64,000 nt of DNA from Cyclaneusma minus. Lineage: Eukaryota; Ascomycota; Leotiomycetes; Marthamycetales; Marthamycetaceae. Location: contig JAKZHN010000031.1 of NCBI GenBank assembly GCA_037179335.1, positions 350,733 through 414,732 of the forward strand. The letters run 5' to 3'. The translations under genes and the position numbers were made by a program. Position 1 is the first letter of the stretch, and each line of letters opens with the position of its first letter. Shown piece after piece: positions 12,314 through 21,863 of the stretch. The notes under the pieces are model-generated. The model was not told the DNA's origin, ran no database searches, and was given only the letters and a program-made list of their open reading frames with translations.

Positions 12314-12711
12314 CTCCTCCTCTCCTCCTCTCTTCTCCCCCAGTCTCTCGACGTCAGGTCGGAGCCCGATGGAGAGCAGGAACGAGATGGCATGTCACGC
12401 CGAGCATCCACTCTCCACAGGAGCGCTTCCAATACGCCTTTCCACCACAAAGCATGTTCGATAAGCCAGAAACGCATTCTTCAAAGAAGCGCTCGCATGA
12501 CTCTGCACATTTCGCCACCCGTCCCCTCCTCGACACGCCACACAGCCCACCTACTGTCACCGCATCGGCCGAGGCGGCCGTCTCTTCATCGACAGAAAAC
12601 TCGGGACTTCTTAACAGGCCGCCGCTCCTTCCGCTTCTTCTGCCACGCAAGGGTCTCGCCGCGACCGAGCTGCCACCACCACTGCCGGTCTCTCAAACAC
12701 TCAGAAGCCCG

Positions 12712-12778
12712 CCCCCCCTTCTCCTCGCTTGCAACTTCGACCCCCGGCGCTAGCGTAATCACTATCTATTATAAAAGA
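12712..12778 (+). promoter_or_regulatory. GCTAGC/TATA promoter-like module 2
   Basis: Carries CTCCTCGCTTGCAACTTCGA, a GGCGCTAGCG core and a good TATA box (TATTATAAAAG) at 12768-12778, followed by a CT-rich leader. About 500 bp after module 1. No intact gene follows. Confidence 0.5.
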
Positions 12779-12969
12779 GGCTCCCACCTCCTCCTCTCTC
12801 TTCCCTCTCAACCAGATCCTGCGTATCCAGATCCCAATACCTTGCATAGTCGTGCCATCGCGCGTTTGAAAGGTTGATACAAGGAGAAAGACGCTGCTTA
12901 TTTGCATCAATGGCTGGAAAGACCTTACCTATAGGTGTTAACTGAGGAAGATAAAAGATTTGAATTACC

Positions 12970-13126
12970 CCAAGCGATCAGGAACGCCCACCCCGAAAGC
13001 GAGAACTAGTCAAGTGACAGTACATCTCCCAAGTAAGGTGGAAAGACCTCAGGCGACTGCAGACTTCACAAGTGACGGTAGAACTCTCGATTGACAGTAG
13101 AAATCTCAACTGATCCCATTCATATC
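12970..13126 (+). repeat. 19-bp-period degenerate tandem array 2
   Basis: About eight units of 17-22 bp. The clearest are ACAAGTGACGGTAGAACTC (13068-13086) and TCGATTGACAGTAGAAATC (13087-13105), preceded by GTCAAGTGACAGTACATCTC (13009-13028). They share the CAAGTGA(T/C) core and terminal TC of array 1. Sited between promoter-like modules 2 and 3. Confidence 0.5.
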
Positions 13127-13370
13127 GAATGAAAACGACCGAAAATCGAGCAAGATCAAAAGTCACTATGTGGCCATGGTCAAGTTACCATGCTTCGCGG
13201 CTACATTGTCGAAATGATCCCTGATCGCTCTGCGTTTCTGAAGTACCTTAATGTCTTGAGGTCTTGAGGTCGAGAGGTTGGGGCCTTTAAATACAAGAGG
13301 GAGAAGAACGAAGCGGCCAAGTGGGATGCGCAGGCGCAGGACTTCCTTCACGAGCACCTTGTTTGTACAG

Positions 13371-13483
13371 CTTCACAGTCTTCCTCCCGCTTCGTTCTCC
13401 TAGCGTCAGCCTCCTCCGCGCTCCTCGCTTGCAACACTGACTTGCGAAGCTAGCGCTAGCGCGATACCCATTTTCTACAAAAG
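13371..13483 (+). promoter_or_regulatory. GCTAGC/TATA promoter-like module 3
   Basis: The fullest upstream element: CTTCACAGTC, then CCTCCTCCGCGCTCCTCGC, then TTGCAACACTGACTTGCGAA and a doubled GCTAGC at 13449-13460, ending in TCTACAAAAG. Downstream of both module 2 (near 12885) and module 3 (near 13722) lies a similar GGAGAAA...GCTTATT stretch, so the repeat unit extends past the promoter. Confidence 0.5.
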
Positions 13484-14334
13484 AGCCACCATGCCCCGAC
13501 CCTCCCCTCTCTTTTATTTCTTTCTCGAGTGGTCTTTCGAATCACTGGCAGATCCCATGGAGTCGCGCCTGATCGGGACCGAGCGCGCTGCAAGATGATG
13601 TAAATGTTGAACTTCTGTGCCGCTCAATGATAAGGGAAACAAAACTCCAGGTCTACGAGAAAGAGAAAGAAGAAGTCGGGCTCTATTGCAACTTGATCTG
13701 AACGAACCAAGGAGACACGAGGAGAAAAGCTGTGCTTATTGCTTTACTTGCCAAGAGCTGGGTATAGCGCATTCTGCACAGGGACTGCAACTCTCGCGGC
13801 TCGTTTGGCCCAGAGTGTACTTGGCTGTCAGCAAGAGTCTCGGAAGATCGGGCCCAATTCGTTGTCATCCAAGTGATCAGACTCGGTCGCGGCCGCATCG
13901 TCCAAACGAACACCTGACCTCTCGGCCTCCCGACTGAATCGTCTGGCAAGAGAAGGAGGAGGAGGAGAAGGTATTTGTAGCTTTGGAAGCTTGCCGCTTG
14001 TGCCGCAGCTCGATTCCATCAATTGGGAGGGCGAAGGTACGTAGCGGTCGGTCGTGTGAAACTGCGCTGGACTGGGCTGCAGGTGGCGGGGAATATCATC
14101 TTGTATTTACTTTTACCGCTTCACACCCTTTCTCGAACCCGACATTATGGCGATCAAGGGAGAGAGTGGTGATGGCGCCTTTGATGTCGAGACGGGAGGC
14201 GGAAGACTTGGCGAGGTTGGTTTTGGTTCGCTTGGGGAGGGAGAATTTGCCAGCAGTGCTATCGTGAGTAAGACCGGTATTGGGCTTGTCGTCAGGTTTG
14301 CCTTTCTCAAGCCTCACGACTCTTTCTCCAGTCG

Positions 14335-14416
14335 AGCTTCACCTTCCTCCGCGCCTGTCGCTTAAGACGCTGACTTGCGGCGCTAGCGGGCCAAACACTC
14401 AATTTTTCTATAAAAA
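14335..14416 (+). promoter_or_regulatory. GCTAGC/TATA promoter-like module 4
   Basis: Carries CTTCACCTTCCTCCGCGCC, CGCTTAAGACGCTGACTTGC, a GGCGCTAGCGGG core and TTCTATAAAAAG at the end, then a CT-rich leader. Closest in sequence to modules 1 and 3. Confidence 0.5.
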
Positions 14417-14574
14417 GCCTCCGCCTTCCCATTTCCCCCAACCACGTCTTCAACAGAAATCACAACAAGCGCAAGCTTGAGCTTCTTCCCCGGCCAACTA
14501 TAGCAGGTACAGCGCGACCGGGTTTTCGAATAATCACCTTGTCTATCTCGTTCGTGGCGACGACAACGCTAGAC

Positions 14575-14710
14575 TATCAGTGGTTGAAAGCGAGTTTTTC
14601 AACTGAGAGTAATTTCCGTAGCTGACAGCAGCTCAGCTCGCTTGGGGTAGTCCCGGTAACTGGGAGCAGCCTCAATAACTGGGAAAAATCCACTCGATTA
14701 GGAGTGGTTC
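14575..14710 (+). repeat. 19-bp-period degenerate tandem array 3
   Basis: About seven units of 16-24 bp. The clearest are CCGGTAACTGGGAGCAGCC (14653-14671) and TCAATAACTGGGAAAAATC (14672-14690), preceded by TCAACTGAGAGTAATTTC. It lies between promoter-like modules 4 and 5. Confidence 0.45.
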
Positions 14711-15188
14711 GAAGCTGCCACCAATCACTTTGTCATCCCCCGTTTCTTTCTCTTGCTCCCAAACACGCTGTCTTATCCCCGAGGACCTGAATCTTCCCCC
14801 ACAATAGGGATCGTGCTGTCCCAGATCTTGGACGTTACAATCACGGAAGCCTGGAGGCTTTTTTTTTGGTTCGTAAGACCTCCTCGTGGTCTGGATCGTT
14901 ATGGCCGAGAGCGCTGGAGAAACGACCGAGTAACGAATGATCTCGACCTTGCGTTTTTGTGGTCTATTAAGAGGATTGCTGGACTGTTCGTTTTATAGAA
15001 GACCTCGAGATCTGTCAAAATGATTACCGCGCTAGTTTCCCGGGGTCGCTAAGGGCGAAGCTTAAAATAAAGAAAGTGGAGATCGGCAAAGAGAGCTGAA
15101 ACTTCAGACGTCAAGCGAGCAAGTGGGTCCATTCGATTCGCGGCGAAGCGAGCAAACATGGTGAAGTTACCGAGTGAGGCGATCAGCG

Positions 15189-15235
15189 GCACTAGTCTGT
15201 TCTCGCTTCGCTAGCGCCGCTCTCTTCTATAAAAG
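15189..15235 (+). promoter_or_regulatory. GCTAGC/TATA promoter-like module 5
   Basis: A shorter copy with TCGCTTCGCTAGCGCCGC and a strong TTCTATAAAAG TATA box at about 15225-15235, then a CT-rich leader running to an ATG at 15272. It is the only module followed by a long, though broken, reading frame. Confidence 0.5.
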
Positions 15236-15271
15236 CAATCTCTTTCTCCCATTTTCTTTTCCCTCCTCTCA

Positions 15272-15959
15272 ATGTCAACAAGGCCGGCACTAAGTGGCAG
15301 TGACGTGCTCGTTCCTAGCCCACTTGAACCAGCACGACGACGAAGCTTCCATCTTCGATTCCGACGCAGTTTACGTTCTCGACTCAGGCAGCCGCCGCCT
15401 CACCCCAGCTAAGATCGATGCGCTCGTTGCCGCTCACGAGAAGGACCGGGGCAGCAATCAGAACGGCAATAGCGGCAATAGCGACGGCAGCAGCAAGGTT
15501 GACAATAATACAAAGCCGGCTCTCCTACCTCGCCTGCAACTGTACGCGAGACTTGCGGCTTATGAAAATCGCGACAACAGCAAGTACAAGGACAACACCA
15601 AGTCAAGCGGCTCGACGGAGAATACCATTGGCAATACCGACCCTGACAACTTCACCGAACCTCCCCACGGGGAAATCCCTGCTGCTCACGGAGCTGATCT
15701 CCACAGCTAGGACAACCTCGACGAGAACCTTGGCGAAAATATGGAGTACGCAGCGTCCTGTTCTTCGGTCGTGCCCTCAACCCTCCTTCCTCTCGCCCCC
15801 GACAGCAGCCAACCTGTCGTCGTCTTCTGGGAAAACGGTACCCAAGAAACTCTTGCACCAGAACAACCACCGCCACCGCCACGGGCATCAAAATCTCACC
15901 CAGTTCACAAGATATCTCTCACCGGCATGGCTTGCTATCTGCAAGCTCTTCATCTGTAG
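15272..15959 (+). pseudogene. broken low-complexity reading frame after module 5
   Basis: ATG 15272 follows a TATA box by about 40 bp but its frame closes after 47 codons. A different frame (from 15294) is open to a TAG at 15708-15710 and, in the same frame, open again to 15959. The encoded sequence is rich in Asn, Gly, Ser and Asp, then Pro, and I recognise no family. One frameshift plus one stop would explain the structure; a small intron is the alternative. Coding origin is an inference from the long open stretch and its placement. Confidence 0.3.
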
Positions 15960-18236
15960 GTCGCTAAGAATAGCCGTTAGATGATATTAGACTGGTTCTT
16001 GCACTCTCCTCCGGTAGTCTGACTGCTTTTTAGCAGTAGCTTAAGTCACTGGGTTGTGTTTGGTCGGACCACACTAAAGTAAACGGTATTGTTGTTCACG
16101 GCTTGTCTTGACGTTGCGACGTCCGCTGCCCCCACCATGTCCTAACATCATCAGTCCTCTTCACCTCCGATGTACAGATAAGCCTAAGGCAGGGCCCACT
16201 CCCGCCGGCCGCCGGAATATAGGATGGAATGGTGTACAAGCTTCTAAACGCCATCAGCACGTGGACCAGCTTCCTGTCTCAGTTATGGTGGCCCAGGGTT
16301 GGCTCGAAGGTGTTACTTGAAAGCTATCCAAGGGGCAAGGAAGTGCTGGCGGTGGCAGGACCAGCGATGGCGTGCGTGTATGAGAAGAGAAAGGTCTGGG
16401 AGGTCAAGGGGTTCTTTTAAGCAAGAGCTGTCCCGCTAGTTCCGCGCTAGTTCCACTAGCTCTGAAATATTGCGAAACTAGCGAAATACGCCAGTGCTAT
16501 GGTGGAGAACAAGAATGAAGCTGAGGATTAATGTGGTAAATTAAGTTTGCCCTCGAAATCCTTGATAGTATAACCCAACTACAATCAACGTATAGCCACC
16601 GATACGAGCCCCACACTGCTCCAAACTTCAATACTCACACAGACGATCAGTTCCAGATCTAGCTTTCAGCACTGTTAAGCAACTACCGCACAGCCCTGTC
16701 TCCTGCCATCCAAAACCATTCTGGTGCCAACAAGAAGGTCACGCTTGACGAACTTCCCAGGGCAAGATTCGGGAATCCGTTAGACATGTGCCCTTCCAAG
16801 AATCCAGATACTGAGGACCAGTACAATAGTTAGTCACATATCCTCGCAAGGCCACCCATTCCTGCAGTGAGAGCAGCCCCGTCGAAGCAGCCCTCTGCGA
16901 ACACTCTGCCTGTATGTGTGGCGAACTTAAGGGGGGCCTCATCTTAAATAACCACGACGGCGACTTACTTCGCAGCCAGCTTGATACTCTCCCTATATAT
17001 CCCAACCAAGGGAACTCCGAGAACGGCGGTTCGAAGGACGGTTGTGGTCCCAAGAACGCCGAATCCAAGCACGGCGGACCCGACCCAAAAAGGACGACTC
17101 CAGGAAGGGCAACTCCCAGAAGCACAACTCCAAAAAGGCCCCCAAGAACCGATCGCCCTATTTCCGCTGGATCTCGGGAGAGCTGTGAACGATGAAATGG
17201 AGTGCGTCGCACGAATTGAAAGAAGGAAAGAGAGAGCTAGAGACCGCGGAGCTCTTTTATGCTCCAGCATGGTGGCCCATGTCCCTAGCGACAGGCCGCT
17301 AAACAGGCGATCGACTCTTCCATGCCTCTTCGCGACAGCCCTTGGGTCCAGTACCACCTCTTCCGTCTTTAGCTAGCTAGTGTAGCCGTGGTGGTGAGGC
17401 GACAGTAGTTGCAACTTCAAGTTCGACAGGTAAGGTACCATTCTGGTAGCTACGTTGTTAAGCAAAAGTCAGTCTTGAGCTCAATCACATTAATAACGAA
17501 ATCATGACATTATCGCGCATGCTAGAAGTACAACACGCTCAACTTCACTCGGCTGTTTTGTCGGGGGCTTCACCTGGTTAAGACAAAGTGCTATTTCACC
17601 TACCTTCGGTAGTCAGGCAGCCACTTCCGACCTTCAATGCTTTGGAGATTATGGAGCAGATCAAGGCTTGTTTGCAGGGTATTTCCGAGGTTGGGAAGAC
17701 ATAGAACGAGAAGGATGGTGCGGATAGGTAGCTTCCGAGTGTTGTACCTGCGCCTGAGAGAGCACGTGAAGAATAGCCACTGGCTTCGTAGCCGAGAAGT
17801 CTATTAGCGGCCGGTAGGTATGCTTGACACTTTGGGTGGGGGAACTTGCCATGATCGTAATGTTTGTACTTGAAGTGCAGCAGCACGAGTGGCAGTATTA
17901 GGGAAGGAAAAATTGGGGAGCCTCGCTGCTAAGACTGGAGGAAACAACGTATTGGGCTTGCAATCAGGTTACCAGTGTCCATTGCGAGGTGCGAGGAGAT
18001 ACCGCAAAATGATGAGGAAACGCCTGTGGGGAACCAGTATCTCTTTCCTCCCCAACTTCGCATCAAAGCCAGTCGCAGCCTTTCGTGCAAAGAGAAGACC
18101 GTGAAATCAAACCTCACCGAAGCACTAGGTCATCTTTTGGTCGTCAAATCCTCTGCAATCAACGCAACGGTCCATCTCAGCCAGCTGAGCTGCAATTGAA
18201 CACCCAATTTGATTTGGACAAAACGGAATTACAGGC
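15960..18236. other. gene-poor region with coding-like fragments
   Basis: No intact gene. At about 16660-16840 one frame reads as plausible protein (LSNYRTALSPAIQNHSG...), and from about 16868 another frame reads plausibly for about 100 codons, ending in Lys/Pro/Thr/Arg-rich repeats; simple GT-AG joins do not put them in frame. Near 16440-16490 there are three or four further GCTAG/CTAGC cores. I read this as decayed coding sequence. Confidence 0.3.
17975..18190 (+). repeat. relic direct repeat, copy 1
   Basis: Diverged copy of the segment at 19205-19330. Shared blocks include CGCCTGT near 18021 and AATCCTC(T/C)GCAATC near 18147. In one plus frame both copies give similar peptides (EETPVGNQYL and LLVVKSSAI here). 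It lies just downstream of the BTB gene's stop codon. Confidence 0.4.
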
Positions 18237-18970
18237 TCAACCACTTTTTCTGTCAGCCTTTCCGCGCTCTTTTTCAGTCAATTCCTTGACGTAATACTTC
18301 GTCATACCCAATAGGTCGGGTTTAAGGTCCTCTTCGGTAGTGGTCATCAAGCAAGAAGCTATGTCCGCCATCACCTCTCTGGTAAACAGCTCGGGAGATT
18401 CATAAAACCAGCTTGTGCAGCTTTCGCCTCTACAGTGGAAGCAAAAGCTATCAACTAGAAACATCCTTAGCGGACTGCCTTTCCGTGTTCTTTCCCAGCA
18501 ATTCGCTAGTACATCTCTCGGAAAGCAGCTGAAGTGATTCATTCTCAGGTTAAGGTGATCGATGGCGCTATTTTGGAGGGCTGGAATCCCCAAATAGTCC
18601 GCTAGAAGCCATAGGTCCGTAATCGCGATGACTCCGGGCTTATCCAGCTCGTACAGCGCATTTCTTGAATGCTTGATCTTTTGCGTATATAGCCAATGAA
18701 CGAAAAAGCCGAACGCTTCACATGGCTCTTCGGAGAGGTCGACGCGTTGAGCCCCAGCCTCAATAAAGGGGCCCGTCAAAGCAGCTCGAAAGTATGGAGA
18801 ATAGTGGCACAAGAGCGACTTATGGACCTTGAACTCTTTCTTTTCTTCTCCGACGACGACCACAACGATACCCTGGGGCTCACTGTTATCACTGTTAGCC
18901 CGGTCCATTACCCGCACTAGCGACAAGCAACTTACAGAAAATCTGGAGCTTCTTTCCCCGCCTTTTCCAT
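18237..18970 (-). CDS. BTB/POZ-domain protein
   Basis: Probable protein-interaction protein, perhaps a cullin-3 adaptor or scaffold, of about 226 residues. Exon 1 is 18970-18936 (MEKAGKEAPDFL); after a short intron exon 2 starts at 18882 or 18891 and ends at 18237. Both acceptors keep the frame. The BTB fold is shown by VVVVVGEEKKEFKVHKSLLC, HYSPYFRAALTGPF, then VDLSEEPCEAFGFFVHWLYT, and a LADYLGIPALQNSAIDHL helix. There is no kelch, MATH or other partner domain, as is common in the expanded fungal BTB families. An unspliced start at 18926 is possible but loses the family-like N-terminus. Its cellular partner cannot be deduced. Confidence 0.8.
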
Positions 18971-19204
18971 CTTTTTGATTATCCTGACAGATCTACAATT
19001 GGTGCAAGGTTTCGGCCAGTGAATGGAGGCTTGATCGAATATTTGGCCAAGGATACGTAGACGTTGCTAGGTGGAGAGAATCTGGAGTTCAGCCGCATGG
19101 TCGGGGAAGGTGATGCTTTTCGAATTGTGGCTGCGACGTGGTTTCAAAGAGAAAATATTCGAAAAGATTTTCTCCGACCGGGAAAGCAACGTCTCTCGAC
19201 CTGA

Positions 19205-19330
19205 GTGTCGTGGCAACACAATGAAGATGCGCCTGTAGTCAACCAACAATTGCGTACACCTGGTCCAGATCTCCTGGTCGCCCAATCCTCCGCAATCCAA
19301 CCCGGCGGTCCGACTCAACCAGCTCCCCAG
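19205..19330 (+). repeat. relic direct repeat, copy 2
   Basis: Diverged copy of 17975-18190. It shares an AATCCTCCGCAATCCAAC block near 19281 and the translated pattern EDAPVVNQQL...LLVAQSSAI. It lies upstream of the BTB gene, so the gene is bracketed by the two copies. The plus frame runs on to 19450 with a Lys/Asn-rich tail. Confidence 0.4.
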
Positions 19331-19820
19331 AAAAAAGAAAGGGCCCTGGAAGTCATCCAAAATAAATCCAAAAAGGTTACAAAAAATAAAAACAGCAAAA
19401 AAACAAGCTCTCGCATGTCTCATCCCCCCTGCGTGTTGCGCAGCGGCTAAATTTCTTTCTTTCCCAGGCTGAGCAGTCAAACCTGCGCATCTTCGGTAAT
19501 CCGCTAACAATAGGGATTACACCAAGCCGCCTGACTGCTTTTGATTTTTCGGCTGTGGATTGGCGCTCATGTGGGCGAGCTCATGGAGAGGCAAGGCTGA
19601 GAATGAGCCGAGGAGGGAAAGTTTCGCCAGCTACCAGATGGGGCACATTGTCATTCTAGCTCCACTTGCGAGCCTAGATGCCGGCGAGCCGCGGCCTCAG
19701 TTGTATCTTTTTTTCTATTCATTATTCTAAGTCGTTTTATCCTCACTGAATCGAACAGCATAACTCACCACGCATTCCCTCCACAGCTCCATCAAGTGAC
19801 CTGACTGCTCTTTTACCCAC

Positions 19821-21863
19821 TCACAAAACAGGCACATTCTTCCTCCGATAATCCAGCCACCTCGGACTCGTCCTCCTCAGTTTCGTCCCACTCTTGACCT
19901 GCAAATCCTCAATCGCACTAGCCCACCTAACCAACTCTCCCTCACTCCACCCCGTGCCCATCAGCGCCAGTCCAAACGGCATCCCCGTCTCCCCACTCAC
20001 CCCCGCCGGCACCGTCAGCATCGGATATCCCGCCATTGCCGCAATCGAAGTCGTCTGAGCCACATCCGGCGGCACCAGCAAAGCATCCAACTTCCTGCCG
20101 TTATTCGCCAACGCCGCATCAATGCCATCTTCCCTCGAAGCTCGGCGACAGAAATTCAGCGCTGCCCAATATGTATCATTCATCTGTCCTTTGGTGGCGA
20201 GCGAGGCGAGAAAGCCGTCTTGGCCGCTTGCGAATGCTGGGTGGGTGGCGGGAATGCCGCCTTCGGAGCCGGTGTTGTCGATGTTGTATTGTACGATGTC
20301 TTCTATGGATCGGATATCTGTGTTGTTCAGCTCCGCAAGGTAATTCTTGATATCGTTGTAGAAATCTACTTTCACGTATGTGTATTCGGATTCGTTGGGA
20401 TAGCCGCGGGTGGTGCCGTAGTCCCAGTTCCAACCATCGGGATCGACCATGGTTTGGTAGTTAGGAAGCTCGGTGCCGTTGATGACTGTGGCTCCGGCTG
20501 ATTCGATCAGGGAGATGAGTTGGAGGAGTTGTTGCTGTTGGGAGCGGCTGGCGAGTTGCCAGAAACTCAGCCAGGGGAGGCCGAAGACTGCTCCTTTGAG
20601 GGCGTCTTTGGTGGAAAGGTATTGAGAATATCCGCCTGCTGGAGCTTGTTGGACCAGGGTGTAGTTGTCTCGAGGGTCGGGGCCGTAGATTGCGTCGAGG
20701 CAGTATGTGGCATCTCGGACTGTGCGGGCAAGACAACCTACCGTATCTTGATTGTGGCTCTCAGGGATGACTCTAGCAGGAGATCAGTATGATCGAAGTC
20801 TTTCTGAGGAATCTCCCCACATACCCAGCCCGACTTGTCAGCCCAACAGTCGGTTTGATCCCCACCAACGCATTTCTCTCCGCCGGGCTGATAACTGTTC
20901 AAAAATCAGCACACATCGACTTCCCTCCCACCTTTCGCATCAGTTCAGTTCCAACCCCTTCAGAAAACACTCACCACTCCCATCCGTCTCCGTCCCCAGC
21001 GCAAAAGTCACCAAATTTGCCGCCACCGCACTCCCACTCCCACTCGAGCTCCCTCCCGGACTCTGCGTCAAATTGTACGGACCCCGACACTGCCCTCCCC
21101 TCCCCGAGAATCCCTCTGAATAGTCGTTGCTTCTCATATCCGCCCATTCGCTCAACGCAGCATGACCTAACAGTACAGCGCCTTTCTGACGCAACAAATG
21201 CACCACATGTGCATCACGTGGAATCACCGAGCCTAGCAGTGCCCAGCTTCCTGCTGTTGTTTCCATGGCGTCTTTCGTGCCAATGTTGTCTTTCACGATA
21301 AAGGGGATGCCGTGCATGAGACCGAGAATGTTGCCTGCAGAACGTTGGGCGTCGAGAGATGCGGCGATGTGAAGGACGTCGGGGTTGAGCTGTAGTATCG
21401 ACCTGTGGTTTGTTACTTGGATGTTCATTCTTGCTCGGAGCAGCATCCATTTTGATGACTGAACGTATCTGGGGACTCACCGAAGATAAGAATCCGTCTG
21501 CTGAATTCTCTGCATGTAGCAGAGGACGATTTGTACGGATGTGAGCGTTCCATTGCTCATTGCTTGCTGGAGCTGGTCGATAGTAGCTTCTTCCAACCTG
21601 AAGCCCTCACAAAGTGGCATAGGAAAATAGCCCCTTTCATCACTACCATTTGTCGACAGTCGCGGGAAATGATATGGGTAAGGATCTAGGAGAACTTGGG
21701 CGTCAATAACTTGAGAGATGTTCGTGTTGTTGCTTTGAGAAGACCCTCCGCTCCATGCCAAACACCTGGCTGCTATGAGAGCCACGAGGATGGCGGCGAC
21801 TGAATTCAACATTGCAAACAAGACGGGTCTTCCAATTGAGATCCCAAAGACATGAAGAGGCAT
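19821..21863 (-). CDS. amidase-signature family amidase
   Basis: Probable amide hydrolase of 610 residues, perhaps membrane-anchored or secreted. Exons (minus): 21863-21481, 21402-20975, 20894-20825, 20772-19821; all introns are GT-AG and phases agree. A hydrophobic N-terminal segment after MLNSVAAILVALIAARCLAW suggests a signal anchor. The amidase signature is clear: GIPFIVKDNIGT with the catalytic lysine near residue 165, SPGGSSSGSGSAVAA with the cis-serine near 246, and ALGTETDGS with the nucleophilic serine near 270. Later family motifs are GIKPTVGLTSRAG and VIPESHNQDTVGCLARTV. The natural substrate cannot be read from sequence; fungal relatives include acetamidase-like enzymes and GatA-like proteins. 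Start at 21863; Met 21812 is an alternative directly before the hydrophobic helix. Confidence 0.88.

Noticed and set aside
14701..14715. GGTTCGAA resembling a tRNA B box
   Set aside because: The following bases and the upstream sequence do not form a cloverleaf; no tRNA gene could be found in the window.
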